Assembly: GCF_041929235.1 (NCBI RefSeq)
Contig: NZ_JBHFNP010000047.1
Span: forward strand, 1 to 64,000
Direction: 5' to 3'
Length of the DNA: 64,000 bases
DNA from: Microseira sp041929235
GTDB lineage: Bacteria; Cyanobacteriota; Cyanobacteriia; Cyanobacteriales; Aerosakkonemataceae
Part shown: positions 16,606-25,453 of the stretch, piece by piece
Position numbering within the stretch: the stretch's first letter is position 1
Layout of the letters: each line of letters opens with the position of its first letter
The notes under the pieces: model-generated
The model's input: only the letters and a program-made list of their open reading frames with translations
Database searches by the model: none
Told to the model about the DNA's origin: nothing
Program-made: the position numbers and the translations under genes

Positions 16606-18276
16606 GTGAGTCAGCAACCTATTGCACAGTCTTTGCGTTACGATCCGATAGAGATCGCGCAGTACTACAAATACCGTCCCTGGCGAGCCATCTGGCGGGC
16701 AATAACGATAGTATGGTTATTTGCCTGGTTTGTAATTGGACTCAAGTGGGACTATTGGCGTCAGCGAGAGGAAGAAAATAAGTTAAAACGCGCCGCCCAG
16801 TTGCGGGAAATGCTCACCCACCTGGGGCCAACATTTATTAAAGTAGGACAAGCGCTATCGACGCGCCCGGACTTGGTGCGGAAAGACTTTCTGGAAGAGT
16901 TGGTGAAGCTACAAGACCAACTACCGCCGTTTGATAATGCGATCGCTTTTGCCAGAATAGAGCAAGAATTGGGTCGTCCCATCGGGCAAATGTACGGCGA
17001 AATTTCCCCAAATCCCGTCGCCGCCGCCAGTTTGGGACAAGTATATCGGGCGCGGTTGAAAACCGGCGAAGAAGTAGCCGTCAAAGTCCAAAGACCCAAC
17101 TTACGCCCCATTATTACCTTAGACCTTTACCTGATGCGGTGGGCAGCGAGTTGGTTAGCGCCGTGGCTGCCCCTGAATCTGGGTCACGACCTGACCCTGA
17201 TTGTAGATGAATTCGGGACAAAGTTATTTGAAGAAATAGATTACCTCAACGAAGGACGAAACGCCGAAAAATTCGCCAGCAACTTCCAAAACGACCCCCG
17301 CGTCAAAGTTCCGGCGATATATTGGCGCTATTGTTCCAGCCGCGTCCTCACCCTAGAATGGATTAACGGCTTCAAACTCACCGATACACCAGCAGTTAAA
17401 GCGGCAGGACTCGACACCGACACCCTAATCGAAATTGGCGTGACATCGGGACTGCAACAATTATTAGAATACGGCTTTTTCCACGCCGATCCGCATCCGG
17501 GGAATTTATTCGCCATGCCCGATGGTCGGATGGCATACATCGACTTCGGTATGATGGATCAGCTGGAACAAAGTACCAAAGAAACCCTAGTCGATGCGGT
17601 TGTCCATTTAATTAATAAAGACTACGACGACCTCGCCGCAGATTTTGTCAATTTAGGCTTTCTGACGCCGGAAACCGATATCAAACCGATTGTACCCGCC
17701 TTAGAAGCCGTTTTGGGAGACGCGATCGGTCAAAACGTCGGGGACTTTAACTTTAAGACGATAACCGATAAGTTTTCGGAACTGATGTACGACTATCCGT
17801 TCCGCGTCCCCGCCAAGTTTGCCTTAATTATACGTTCCCTCGTGACCCAGGAAGGGTTGGCGCTGTCGCTCAATCCTCAGTTTAAGATAGTCGAAGTCGC
17901 CTATCCTTACGTCGCGAAACGCTTGTTAACTGGGGAAACGCCTCAATTGCGGCGACGGTTGATCGAAGTGCTGTTTAAAGATGGTAAATTCAAGTGGCAG
18001 CGATTGGAAAATATGATTGCGATCGCGCGTACCGACAACAACTTCGACCTCCTACCCACCGCCCAACTCGGATTGCAGTATCTTTTGTCTGAAGAAGGTA
18101 GTTTTCTGCGACGCCAGTTGCTGTTAGCGTTAACAGAAGATGACCGACTCCACACCGCAGAAGTTCGCCGTCTTTGGGATTTAGTGAAAGATGACCTCAA
18201 ACCAGCACAACTGTTTAACGTTGCTTTAAGCGTCGTAGCAGGTAACATCCTAGACGAAAGGGCAGCACTTTTTTAG
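16606..18276 (+). CDS. ABC1/AarF/UbiB-family atypical kinase
   Basis: The 556-residue product belongs to the ABC1 (UbiB/ADCK) atypical kinase family. In cyanobacteria and plastids members support prenylquinone and thylakoid lipid homeostasis. Hallmarks are the KxGQ motif KVGQALSTRPDL (from residue 79), the alanine-rich nucleotide loop VAAASLGQVYRA (138-149), the ATP-site lysine VAVKVQRP (about 160), HADPHPGNLF (292-301) and the IDFG metal motif (311-314). A hydrophobic segment near residues 34-48 may be membrane-associated. The GTG at 16606 gives the natural N-terminus and is preceded by AGAGAGG. Whether it phosphorylates a protein or acts as an ATPase on lipids is not settled for the family. 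Confidence 0.92.
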   Translation: MSQQPIAQSLRYDPIEIAQYYKYRPWRAIWRAITIVWLFAWFVIGLKWDYWRQREEENKLKRAAQLREMLTHLGPTFIKVGQALSTRPDLVRKDFLEELVKLQDQLPPFDNAIAFARIEQELGRPIGQMYGEISPNPVAAASLGQVYRARLKTGEEVAVKVQRPNLRPIITLDLYLMRWAASWLAPWLPLNLGHDLTLIVDEFGTKLFEEIDYLNEGRNAEKFASNFQNDPRVKVPAIYWRYCSSRVLTLEWINGFKLTDTPAVKAAGLDTDTLIEIGVTSGLQQLLEYGFFHADPHPGNLFAMPDGRMAYIDFGMMDQLEQSTKETLVDAVVHLINKDYDDLAADFVNLGFLTPETDIKPIVPALEAVLGDAIGQNVGDFNFKTITDKFSELMYDYPFRVPAKFALIIRSLVTQEGLALSLNPQFKIVEVAYPYVAKRLLTGETPQLRRRLIEVLFKDGKFKWQRLENMIAIARTDNNFDLLPTAQLGLQYLLSEEGSFLRRQLLLALTEDDRLHTAEVRRLWDLVKDDLKPAQLFNVALSVVAGNILDERAALF

Positions 18277-18637
18277 CCGCATTCGCAGCAGCGTTTCAAA
18301 CCCTGAATCAAGCGGGTAAGCGATCGCTGTGGGAGCGGATTTTACCAATCATACCAAATCCGCTGCCATCACCCCCTCATATCATGTCCGGTTCTTCACC
18401 TATATTTTGGCCTCCTCCCTCACCCGGTGACACGGTGAAACGGTGACGGGTCGAGATTTTGATTAAGGGTAATTAGGCGGACATCATATCACCCCCCACC
18501 CTTAAGGGTGGGGCTACACAAACAAAGTCCTAGCAGAGAGGGGCTATAAATAATAATTAGCAATTAGCAATTAGCAATTAGCAATTACCCCATCCTGGTA
18601 ATATTGAACATCAGGCTGTCAATCCTAAGGAGTTTTT
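18277..18637. other. Repeat-filled intergenic region
   Basis: No gene. It contains one copy of the GGCGGACATCATAT dispersed repeat (18424-18489), a CCCCACCCTTAAGGGTGGGG palindrome near 18496-18515, and four tandem CAATTAG heptamers (18551-18587). Confidence 0.7.
18424..18489 (+). repeat. Dispersed GGTGAC...GGCGGACATCATAT repeat, copy 1
   Basis: The segment runs from repeated GGTGACACGGTGA units through GGTAATTAGGCGGACATCATAT. Copies occur at about 54394-54470 in the same orientation and 58077-58152 in reverse. It is non-coding. Confidence 0.7.
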
Positions 18638-19009
18638 GTGTATTTCTATTCCAACCCGCCCTATTTTTGGCTATTAGCTGGGTTACTGATAGGGGCGACA
18701 TCTGGTGCCGCCTTCGAGGCGACTCTCAAACAACTTGTCCGGGAATGGTCTAAAACTCGATCTACGCGCGCGATCGCTTATTTACAAGGAATGCCTTTAC
18801 AGCTACCTTTCTGTGGTATTTGTGTCGGCATTTGTGTTTTTCTAGGTTCTGGTCTGGAAATTTTTGGTTTTCCTGCTGCGCTTTCCTATCTAATTTCTGT
18901 GCCGCTTACGGTATTTATTGGTTGGTTAGTTTGGTCGCAACTTGGTAATCTGTTGATGCAACTGGAACGCGGCGGTTCTAAAGCATTAGATTTGGATTCA
19001 TTCGGTTAA
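18638..19009 (+). CDS. Small membrane protein of unknown function
   Basis: The 123-residue protein has two or three hydrophobic helices: FWLLAGLLIGATSGAAFEA near the start, FCGICVGICVFLGSG in the middle, and YLISVPLTVFIGWLVWSQL near the end. No enzymatic motif is visible and I do not recognise the family by name. The GTG start at 18638 is supported by AAGGAG five bases upstream (18627-18632). It stands alone, with a hairpin directly after the stop. A membrane-anchoring or regulatory role is possible but unsupported. Confidence 0.78.
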   Translation: MYFYSNPPYFWLLAGLLIGATSGAAFEATLKQLVREWSKTRSTRAIAYLQGMPLQLPFCGICVGICVFLGSGLEIFGFPAALSYLISVPLTVFIGWLVWSQLGNLLMQLERGGSKALDLDSFG

Positions 19010-19011
19010 TA

Positions 19012-19045
19012 TTTGTTAGAGAGGGCTGAAGTCCTCTCTAGCAAA
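19012..19045 (+). terminator. Hairpin after the small membrane protein gene
   Basis: TTTGTTAGAGAGG (19012-19024) pairs with CCTCTCTAGCAAA (19033-19045), with one G-U pair, around a loop containing CTGAAGT. It begins two bases after the stop. The loop phrase is shared with the inverted repeat near 9440-9455. Confidence 0.6.
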
Positions 19046-19203
19046 CCGAAGAATAGCTATTGAACCGCAGAGGACGCAGAGAACGCGGAGGAAAGAGGGA
19101 AGAAGAGAAGAGATTGGTAATTTGTGTTGTAGGGGCGGGTTTTACTAACTATTTAGTGGAATCGCGAAATATGTCGTTAAACCCGCCCCGGTTACAATGG
19201 CTA

Positions 19204-20109
19204 TTAGCCATTGACTTTATCAATAATTCGTTGCCAAATGCTTTTACGAGTTTTAGTTTGAGGTGCTTGGGGCGGTTTTTCGGAGTTGAGATAGCGGTAA
19301 TGTTCCCAAATATCCCAGTAAGGACAACCGGGTTCGATGCGAATTCCTGCCCAGTGCAAGTATTGTAATGGTTGGTTGACTTTGGGGTCAATCAGTCGGT
19401 AGCCATCGTATTTGAAATGCTTGCTTCCCGCCCAACTTCCAGGTCCTTTACCGGGTCGGCGGACGATGTTAAATCGGCGCTTGATTCGCTTCAAGATCAT
19501 GTAGTTAATAATCGGTTGATCTGAAGTTTTTTGCGAAAAATCAAAATATTCGGGATGGGCGGCACATTCGGTAAAGGTTTCGTAGAGGTCGTTTTCTGAT
19601 AAAAAGTTCTTTTTAGAAGCCCAGAAACCGCCGTTAAACATATCTTTTAATTCGGTTTCTGTAAACACGTTTTCTTCTAATACTTTAGGGCTGAAGACAT
19701 TTTTAATGCCACCAGCATGTTGATAGTCGCAGCAAAGGAAGTCGTAATCTGAAAAATAATTGAGGTTGTCAACGATTTTTTCAAAGACGACGATATCGGT
19801 GTCGATGTACAAAAACTCATCAAAGGGGCCAAACCAACAAGCTTGCTTGCGAAATTGATTCGGTCTGGCGAAGAATTGTTCGCCAAATGTTTGCTGTAGT
19901 TTCTTTGAGAGACGGTCGATAAATTCTAAATCTTCGTAAACTTGAACGCCGTATTTTTCGTTTAACAAACTGGCGATTTGTTGGTAATTATCGTCATAGG
20001 GAATCATGACGATGGGGGTTTCGGTATCGTAGGCGCGAATGCTATTTAGTAGAGCGATCGCTTGTTCTGTAACTTTATCATTTGCTGTAATATAAATGCC
20101 GCGCTTCAT
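19204..20109 (-). CDS. Putative glycosyltransferase, glycan cluster
   Basis: The 301-residue cytoplasmic protein begins GIYITANDKVTEQAIALLNSI and carries a DxD motif in FLYIDTDIVVFEK (near residue 100), the usual nucleotide-sugar and metal site of GT-A glycosyltransferases. The pattern resembles GT8-like enzymes and a cyanobacterial family that databases, as I recall, name after Npun_R2821/R2822. It is paralogous to the next gene upstream (shared N-terminal pattern, IxPYDD, FDxFxYxDxD, late LHYRYL/EHYRYLN). It is the last gene of the minus-strand glycan run; ATG 20109 has GAGGAT upstream and lies 10 bases after the preceding stop. Donor and acceptor are unknown. Confidence 0.75.
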   Translation of the reverse strand: MKRGIYITANDKVTEQAIALLNSIRAYDTETPIVMIPYDDNYQQIASLLNEKYGVQVYEDLEFIDRLSKKLQQTFGEQFFARPNQFRKQACWFGPFDEFLYIDTDIVVFEKIVDNLNYFSDYDFLCCDYQHAGGIKNVFSPKVLEENVFTETELKDMFNGGFWASKKNFLSENDLYETFTECAAHPEYFDFSQKTSDQPIINYMILKRIKRRFNIVRRPGKGPGSWAGSKHFKYDGYRLIDPKVNQPLQYLHWAGIRIEPGCPYWDIWEHYRYLNSEKPPQAPQTKTRKSIWQRIIDKVNG

Positions 20110-20119
20110 GCTATAATCC

Positions 20120-21115
20120 TCAAGGATTTATTCCTAATTTTCGCAATACTTTGGTCGCCAAACTCACGGGGGGGTTATAGGGGCGGGGTTTGGTGGTAAA
20201 TTTAGGTCTGTTTTCTGGTTCGTGTAAATAGCGATAGTGCAAGAACAAATCTCGGTAGGGAAAGTCTATATTTTCCCCGGCGCAAACTTGGGCAAATAAT
20301 TTAGAACTTAGACCGATGTAGTGAATATAAGTTAATCGGTTCCCTTTATCGTAAAGAATGTATTCTCTTTCCTCAAAATGGGGAGAAGTGACGCAGCACC
20401 CTGTTTTTTGATTTGGGGGCAAATGTAATGCCAAATTATAATTGGAAATTCCCAATCGCATGACCATGTAATTGAGGATTGTTTGATCGGGTGCCATTGA
20501 GTATAGTACTTCCGCTTCTCCCTCGCGGAGTTTGGCTAAAAGCCAATCTCGTCTATCTCGATCGAATATCCCTTTTTTAGATCCGTAAAATCCGGAACAA
20601 AATATTTCCGATTCAATGCGTTCTGGAGGGAATAATTCCGTTAGTTTGGGCGAAGATAATTCATAAACGTGGCTTGGATCGGTATACTGAAAATCGTAAA
20701 CCACCCAATCATTGTGATTTAATCGCTCAAAAATCGGTGAAACTGGCCCGATTAATAGTGTATCCGCATCCATATAAATAAAGCGGTCAAACGGGCCATC
20801 AAACGCACCATAGCGGCGATGAGTGCCAACGCGGTGGTAGGGTTCGTTAGTTACTTTACTCCATCGCTGGAGTGCGGTGGGGTGGGTATCCCAAACGTTG
20901 CGGACGAATTCATCCCATCGCTGAATCGACTCTTGATCCTGGTATAGTTGGACGTTGGGACGCTTGGCAATTGCGGCGGCAATTTTTTCGGTTCTATCGT
21001 CGTAGGGATAAATGCAAACGGGCATGTCTGGCCCTAAAATAGCCTCAATGCTGTTGAGTAAAGCAATGAGTTGGTCGTAGACGTAATCGTTAGCGAGGGT
21101 ACAAATTCCATCCAT
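20120..21115 (-). CDS. Putative glycosyltransferase, paralog of the neighbour
   Basis: This 331-residue protein shares its fold with the gene after it: ICTLANDYVYDQLIALLNSIE, VCIYPYDDR, then FDRFIYMDADTLLIGP with the DxD motif. Toward the end it has LTYIHYIG and LFLHYRYLHEPE, matching LQYLHWAG and EHYRYLN in the neighbour. The ATG at 21115 begins 6 bases past the preceding stop; an overlapping TTG at 21124 is less likely. The tandem pair suggests duplication with divergence in acceptor. It is predicted to add a sugar to a surface glycan; the actual linkage cannot be read from sequence. Confidence 0.75.
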   Translation of the reverse strand: MDGICTLANDYVYDQLIALLNSIEAILGPDMPVCIYPYDDRTEKIAAAIAKRPNVQLYQDQESIQRWDEFVRNVWDTHPTALQRWSKVTNEPYHRVGTHRRYGAFDGPFDRFIYMDADTLLIGPVSPIFERLNHNDWVVYDFQYTDPSHVYELSSPKLTELFPPERIESEIFCSGFYGSKKGIFDRDRRDWLLAKLREGEAEVLYSMAPDQTILNYMVMRLGISNYNLALHLPPNQKTGCCVTSPHFEEREYILYDKGNRLTYIHYIGLSSKLFAQVCAGENIDFPYRDLFLHYRYLHEPENRPKFTTKPRPYNPPVSLATKVLRKLGINP

Positions 21116-21120
21116 GTTTA

Positions 21121-22083
21121 TCAAAATTTTTCCACGAATTCAGACAGCCAGTTGAGTAAATTTAGTTTGTGTAGGATAATTTGACGAGCTTCTGCGATCG
21201 CATCCTTCGCGGCATACCAAGCATCCGGTGTAGCCGTCACTTCTTGAATATAGGCTAATCCTTTTTCATCCAAACTCGGTAGTCTGAGAAAGCTACCGGG
21301 AGGAAGCAGCTTGTCAGCCGCAGGGCCGCCGTAGTAAATTGGCAAGCACCAAGCTAGTAAGGCATCCCATAATTTCTCGCTGACGTACCAGTTGTTTTCG
21401 GCGTAATTCTCAATCGATAGATTGTAATAGTACGGCGCCATCGCGTACCATTTGTTGAACATTTGCCCATTGGTTTTCGCCCAACTTGGTAAACCGCGAC
21501 CGTATAAATCAAACTTCACTTCATTATTTTGCAACAACCTGACAAATTCTAACCGCTGGCGGTGATTCGCAGTCCTGCTAATTCCAGAAGTAATCCAACT
21601 GCAAGTTTTTTCCTTGGGAGGGGATGGCAGTTCATTTAAATCGTTAAACGAGTTGTTGTGATACCAAATTGCTGGCATATAATCTGGGGTAGGTGCGAAG
21701 TCATCTGGTCCGGAAATATAGCCGCAATATTGTTGAGCTTTTTCGTAAACCGCTTTATTTATATGAATAATTTCCTCCAAAGGCGGTTCTCGCATTAAAT
21801 AAATAATCCGTTCTTGACTCACGCCGCGAAATTGCGTTCTAAAATCTTGCTCTTGGGGGGGTTGAAACTTTTTCAGCATTTTTTCCCAACGCTTTCCTGC
21901 GGCAGGTTTTGGCACAAAATCGAACTGATACAGCAGCAAGAAATCTGGCTGATTTGCTGTCGCATGCATTTCGATATTTCCCCATACTCCAAAGAAATTG
22001 GGGGTTTGTTGCCACAACCAATCAACTGGACCGGGATTTAACCCCACATAACTGCTAACCATTCCGACAATTTTTCTGCCCAT
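21121..22083 (-). CDS. GT10-like (alpha-1,3-fucosyltransferase type) glycosyltransferase
   Basis: The 320-residue product shows the C-terminal signature of glycosyltransferase family 10: YYNLSIENYAENNWYVSEKL, then LWDALLAWCLPIYYGGP and LPPGSFLRL. In the family this region binds GDP-fucose. The N-terminal half contains VDWLWQQTPNFFG, LMREPP and ITSGISRTANHRQRLEFVRLL. No signal peptide or membrane helix is present, so it acts on the cytoplasmic side. It sits 8 bases from the upstream glycosyltransferase gene, clearly in one operon. Fucose as donor is an inference from the family; no GDP-fucose synthesis genes are in the window. Confidence 0.85.
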   Translation of the reverse strand: MGRKIVGMVSSYVGLNPGPVDWLWQQTPNFFGVWGNIEMHATANQPDFLLLYQFDFVPKPAAGKRWEKMLKKFQPPQEQDFRTQFRGVSQERIIYLMREPPLEEIIHINKAVYEKAQQYCGYISGPDDFAPTPDYMPAIWYHNNSFNDLNELPSPPKEKTCSWITSGISRTANHRQRLEFVRLLQNNEVKFDLYGRGLPSWAKTNGQMFNKWYAMAPYYYNLSIENYAENNWYVSEKLWDALLAWCLPIYYGGPAADKLLPPGSFLRLPSLDEKGLAYIQEVTATPDAWYAAKDAIAEARQIILHKLNLLNWLSEFVEKF

Positions 22084-22091
22084 GATAATGA

Positions 22092-23285
22092 TTAAACTAA
22101 GGTTGGACGCATCGAATCTTCTACATAACTGAGGATTTTCGCCAGTCTATTTTCGCAGGAAAATTGATTGACAAATTCCATACTATCTGCATATCCTTCG
22201 GGTTTTCTGGGATGGGTTTGTAAAACTTGTTGCAAGCATTGAGCAAATTGATGTGGATCGTCGGGTTCGCACCAACCCGCTACCGCTTTGGTCGATTCAA
22301 ATTCTTTCAACGGGGGTATTTTTGAAGATACAATTGGCGTTCCGGAAGCCATATAATCAAACAGTTTTAAAGGCGAGGTAAACGTTGCCGCTTCTCCTGA
22401 AAGATGGGGATGGGCTAAAATATCGGCTGCTTGCAACAAGCTGGCTAGTTTATCTTGGGTTAAATGACCTAAAAAGGCGATGTTTTCTACTTGTTTTTCC
22501 TGTGCTAATTTTTGGTATTTTTTTACTTGGTCTTCGTTACCGCCTGCGAGGGCAAATTGAATCTCCGGTAATTCTTTTGCCACATCAATCAGTAAGTTTA
22601 CGCCTTTAAATTCGTGCAAAGCTCCCGAATAGACTACCAAATGTTCTCGTTTATTCCCCAACAGTTTTTGCCGCCATTCTGCGGCTTTTTCTGGTTGCCG
22701 TTCTAAAAATAAATGGTTAAAGCCGTTATGCAGTTTAATAACTTTTTCTGGCGGCATCCCGTTTTGGATCATCGTTGATCGAATTGTATCGGCGACGGTT
22801 ACGGAAATTTGAAATAACGGGCTTTTAACGATTTCGGGTTCAAATTTTTTTTCTTCGTGGTGGTGGTGTTCGTAAATTGCGGGAATGCCTTGAGCGATCG
22901 CTGCCTTAACAAAGTTCCAGTCCCGTGTATGGACAATTTTAGTTTTGGGAAGGATATGCAGGGGAAAATAGTATTTTGTGGCGAGGGTGCTAGAATTTGC
23001 CAGCTTACTATTCACAAAGTCTATAGGCCAAGGCATGGGCAGGGGCGCTACTTTTAATTTATCCTGAATATTGTAAAATTTTGCCAGTTCTTCATCTGGC
23101 TTGCGAGGGCGAAACGGGAAGATTAAATCGATGGGATTTAAAGCTTTTAATCCCTTTTGCAGGTAAACTAAAACCGCTGGGTAACCCAGGTTCGCGGCCG
23201 CGTTAGCCGTATGGGCGACTTGAACGAGGTGCGCTTGGGCTTGGGGTAAAACATTGCGGGTAAAAAAAATATAGTGCTTGGTCAT
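22092..23285 (-). CDS. GT4-family glycosyltransferase
   Basis: This 397-residue GT-B enzyme carries HTRDWNFVKAA in its N-terminal domain. In the C-terminal domain it has the GT4 pattern VVYSGALHEFKGVNLLIDV, FLGHLTQDKLASLLQAADILAHP, and SPLKLFDYMASGTPIVSSKIPP with the catalytic-site acidic region. It likely transfers a hexose from a nucleotide sugar to a lipid-linked or growing glycan. It is followed 8 bases later by the GT10-like gene and preceded by the ABC exporter with an 11-base gap. EHHHHEEKKFEPE is an odd charged stretch near residue 140. Specificity unknown. Confidence 0.87.
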   Translation of the reverse strand: MTKHYIFFTRNVLPQAQAHLVQVAHTANAAANLGYPAVLVYLQKGLKALNPIDLIFPFRPRKPDEELAKFYNIQDKLKVAPLPMPWPIDFVNSKLANSSTLATKYYFPLHILPKTKIVHTRDWNFVKAAIAQGIPAIYEHHHHEEKKFEPEIVKSPLFQISVTVADTIRSTMIQNGMPPEKVIKLHNGFNHLFLERQPEKAAEWRQKLLGNKREHLVVYSGALHEFKGVNLLIDVAKELPEIQFALAGGNEDQVKKYQKLAQEKQVENIAFLGHLTQDKLASLLQAADILAHPHLSGEAATFTSPLKLFDYMASGTPIVSSKIPPLKEFESTKAVAGWCEPDDPHQFAQCLQQVLQTHPRKPEGYADSMEFVNQFSCENRLAKILSYVEDSMRPTLV

Positions 23286-23296
23286 AGGATGGGATT

Positions 23297-25327
23297 TTAG
23301 TTACTTTCAACCTTGGCCTTTTCCTCAGCTTTGTGCGTATCTTCAAACAATTCCAGGGTATTGAGCAAGCCGATCGCCGAACTGTAGGATAGTTCCAGCA
23401 ATTCGCTTTGCTCTTCGGGGGTGTCTATCATATCGTCAGCGAGTAAGCGCAACGAACCGATCATAGTGTTTAAACGGCTGCGAAATTCGTAGGAAAAACG
23501 AGTTTTCAACGTGCCGTTGCTCTTGGCATTCTGCTGATGGTCGCTAAATTGCATCGAGTAAAGCCGAGCATAGTAGCCGCCTTTGCGTAACAATTCTGAG
23601 TGGGTTCCCACTTCTACGACTCTGCCTTGATCGAGTACGGCAATTTGATGGGCTTTTTGTACTGTGGAGAGGCGGTGAGCAATTACTAGAGTAGTGCGAT
23701 CGCGACTCAGTTCTTCGATCGCTTGTTGTACCAGACGTTCGGAAACCGTATCTAAGGCACTGGTAGCTTCATCCAGAATTAAGATATCCGGATCTTGTAC
23801 CAGGGCGCGCGCGATCGCTAGCCGCTGTCTCTGTCCCCCGGATAATAATACGCCGCGATCGCCAATCAAGGTATCAAACCCCTTCGGCAGTCGCATAATA
23901 AACTCATAAGCATTGGCTCGCTTCGCCGCGTCGATAATTTCTTCTTCTGTCGCTTCCGGACGCCCATAGGAAATATTATTGCGAACCGTATTATTGAACA
24001 AAAACGTATCTTGGCTGACTATTCCCATTGACTTCCGCAGGGTTGTGAAATCGAATTGACGCAGATCGATTCCGTCTAGGGTAATGCTGCCGCTCTTGGG
24101 GTCGTAAAATCGGGGTAACAAATCTGCCAAGGTAGATTTACCCGCACCCGAACCTCCCACCAACGCCAACGTTGTGCCGCGCGGTAGGTACAAACTAATG
24201 TCCTTTAAAACTAATTCTTGACGATTGGGATAGGCGAAGCTGATGTTATTAAAATGAATCCCTTCGCACAATTGTTGATAAGGTAATCTCCCCCTACTCA
24301 TGAAGGGTTTGTTATCCCGACGCAAGAAGTCGTATAAGATTTCTAAACTGGCATCGGTATTGGCTAAAGTGCTTCTGGCACTGTTTAACTGGTAAACAAA
24401 TGGCAGTAAGCGGAACAGCAATAATAAGTAAGTCAGCAGTACCGTCGAGAGTGCCTCTAACTCGTTGCCAAAAAACGTGCGACCGAGAAAGACAATCCCC
24501 ATTAAACCAATAATGCCAGTTACCTCGCTCACAGGTCCGATCGCCCCTGCATTTGCCTGGGACTGAAAATCGGCTTTTTCCCGATCTCGGATCAATTTTT
24601 GCAGGCGGTGATATTCTCTCCCTTCGTTTCCCGTTGCCTTTACCAGTCGAATGCCGCTGAGGGCTTCCAATACCCCAATCGAATAAGCTTTAGACAAGTC
24701 TGAAAGTTGTTTGCCAAAATCCTTGGATCGGACTACCCAGTATTGATTGATTAGCGCGACTAAACCCAATAAAACCGTTGAAGCTACTGTTAATTGCCAG
24801 GAAATTGCCAGCAGCAAACCGACAAACACCAAAACAGTTATGCCGATAATAATTAGCCGCAGCACCGTCCCCATTGCCGTCGCTGTCCGACCTAATTCTC
24901 CACCCAAGCGGTTGATCACGTCTCCCACTTTTGTTTGGGAATAAAAGCCCAAGTCCACTTCTAGCAGCAACCGCAGTCCGGCGTCTCGCAGATCGGTTGT
25001 CAACCTCCGCGTCAGGGAACTCGCTACTAAACCTGCGATATATCCGGTCAGGTTCTTCAAAATAATAATCGTTACGATCGACCCTGCCATCACCAGCAGA
25101 CGCGACTCTGCCGGAACGCTATCAAAGGGCGTCATAATACTTTTGAGAATCTGCGGGCCATCTTTTAACGTGACGTTTTGACCCAAAAAATTTAAAATAA
25201 TCGGGACCATTAGGGCTGTACTGACGCCGTTAAACAAGCTTCCCGAAAAGCCCAAAATAATCGTTACTACAATCCAAACTGGATATTTGCGAATAAAAGC
25301 TTGAAACAGCAGCTTACTGTAAGACAT
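23297..25327 (-). CDS. ABC exporter (MsbA/HepA-like) with HisKA-like C-terminal tail
   Basis: The 676-residue half-transporter fuses a six-helix membrane domain (about residues 15-320) to an ATPase domain: Walker A GGSGAGKST (391-399), Q loop VSQDTFLF, signature LSGGQ (495-499), Walker B ILILDE (515-520), switch His in IAHRLS. It resembles MsbA-type lipid flippases and HepA, needed for heterocyst envelope polysaccharide in Anabaena. Such proteins move lipid-linked glycans across the membrane. After the ATPase (about 600) an extra segment, FSYEFRSRLNTMIGSLRLL to about 662, looks like the dimerisation helix of histidine kinases, with Tyr where the phosphorylated His would be. It is the only exporter in the cluster, so it probably exports the glycan or glycolipid made there. 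Confidence 0.9.
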   Translation of the reverse strand: MSYSKLLFQAFIRKYPVWIVVTIILGFSGSLFNGVSTALMVPIILNFLGQNVTLKDGPQILKSIMTPFDSVPAESRLLVMAGSIVTIIILKNLTGYIAGLVASSLTRRLTTDLRDAGLRLLLEVDLGFYSQTKVGDVINRLGGELGRTATAMGTVLRLIIIGITVLVFVGLLLAISWQLTVASTVLLGLVALINQYWVVRSKDFGKQLSDLSKAYSIGVLEALSGIRLVKATGNEGREYHRLQKLIRDREKADFQSQANAGAIGPVSEVTGIIGLMGIVFLGRTFFGNELEALSTVLLTYLLLLFRLLPFVYQLNSARSTLANTDASLEILYDFLRRDNKPFMSRGRLPYQQLCEGIHFNNISFAYPNRQELVLKDISLYLPRGTTLALVGGSGAGKSTLADLLPRFYDPKSGSITLDGIDLRQFDFTTLRKSMGIVSQDTFLFNNTVRNNISYGRPEATEEEIIDAAKRANAYEFIMRLPKGFDTLIGDRGVLLSGGQRQRLAIARALVQDPDILILDEATSALDTVSERLVQQAIEELSRDRTTLVIAHRLSTVQKAHQIAVLDQGRVVEVGTHSELLRKGGYYARLYSMQFSDHQQNAKSNGTLKTRFSYEFRSRLNTMIGSLRLLADDMIDTPEEQSELLELSYSSAIGLLNTLELFEDTHKAEEKAKVESN

Positions 25328-25453
25328 GCAGGACTTCCGGCTTAAAGTACTTGGATTTTAGTTGATGCGATCGCCCTTCAATCAAAGACGGCTAAATCAG
25401 TCATTTTAACCAAACTTCTTTGCAGAAGTCAGTCAAAATTTTAACATTTTTTC

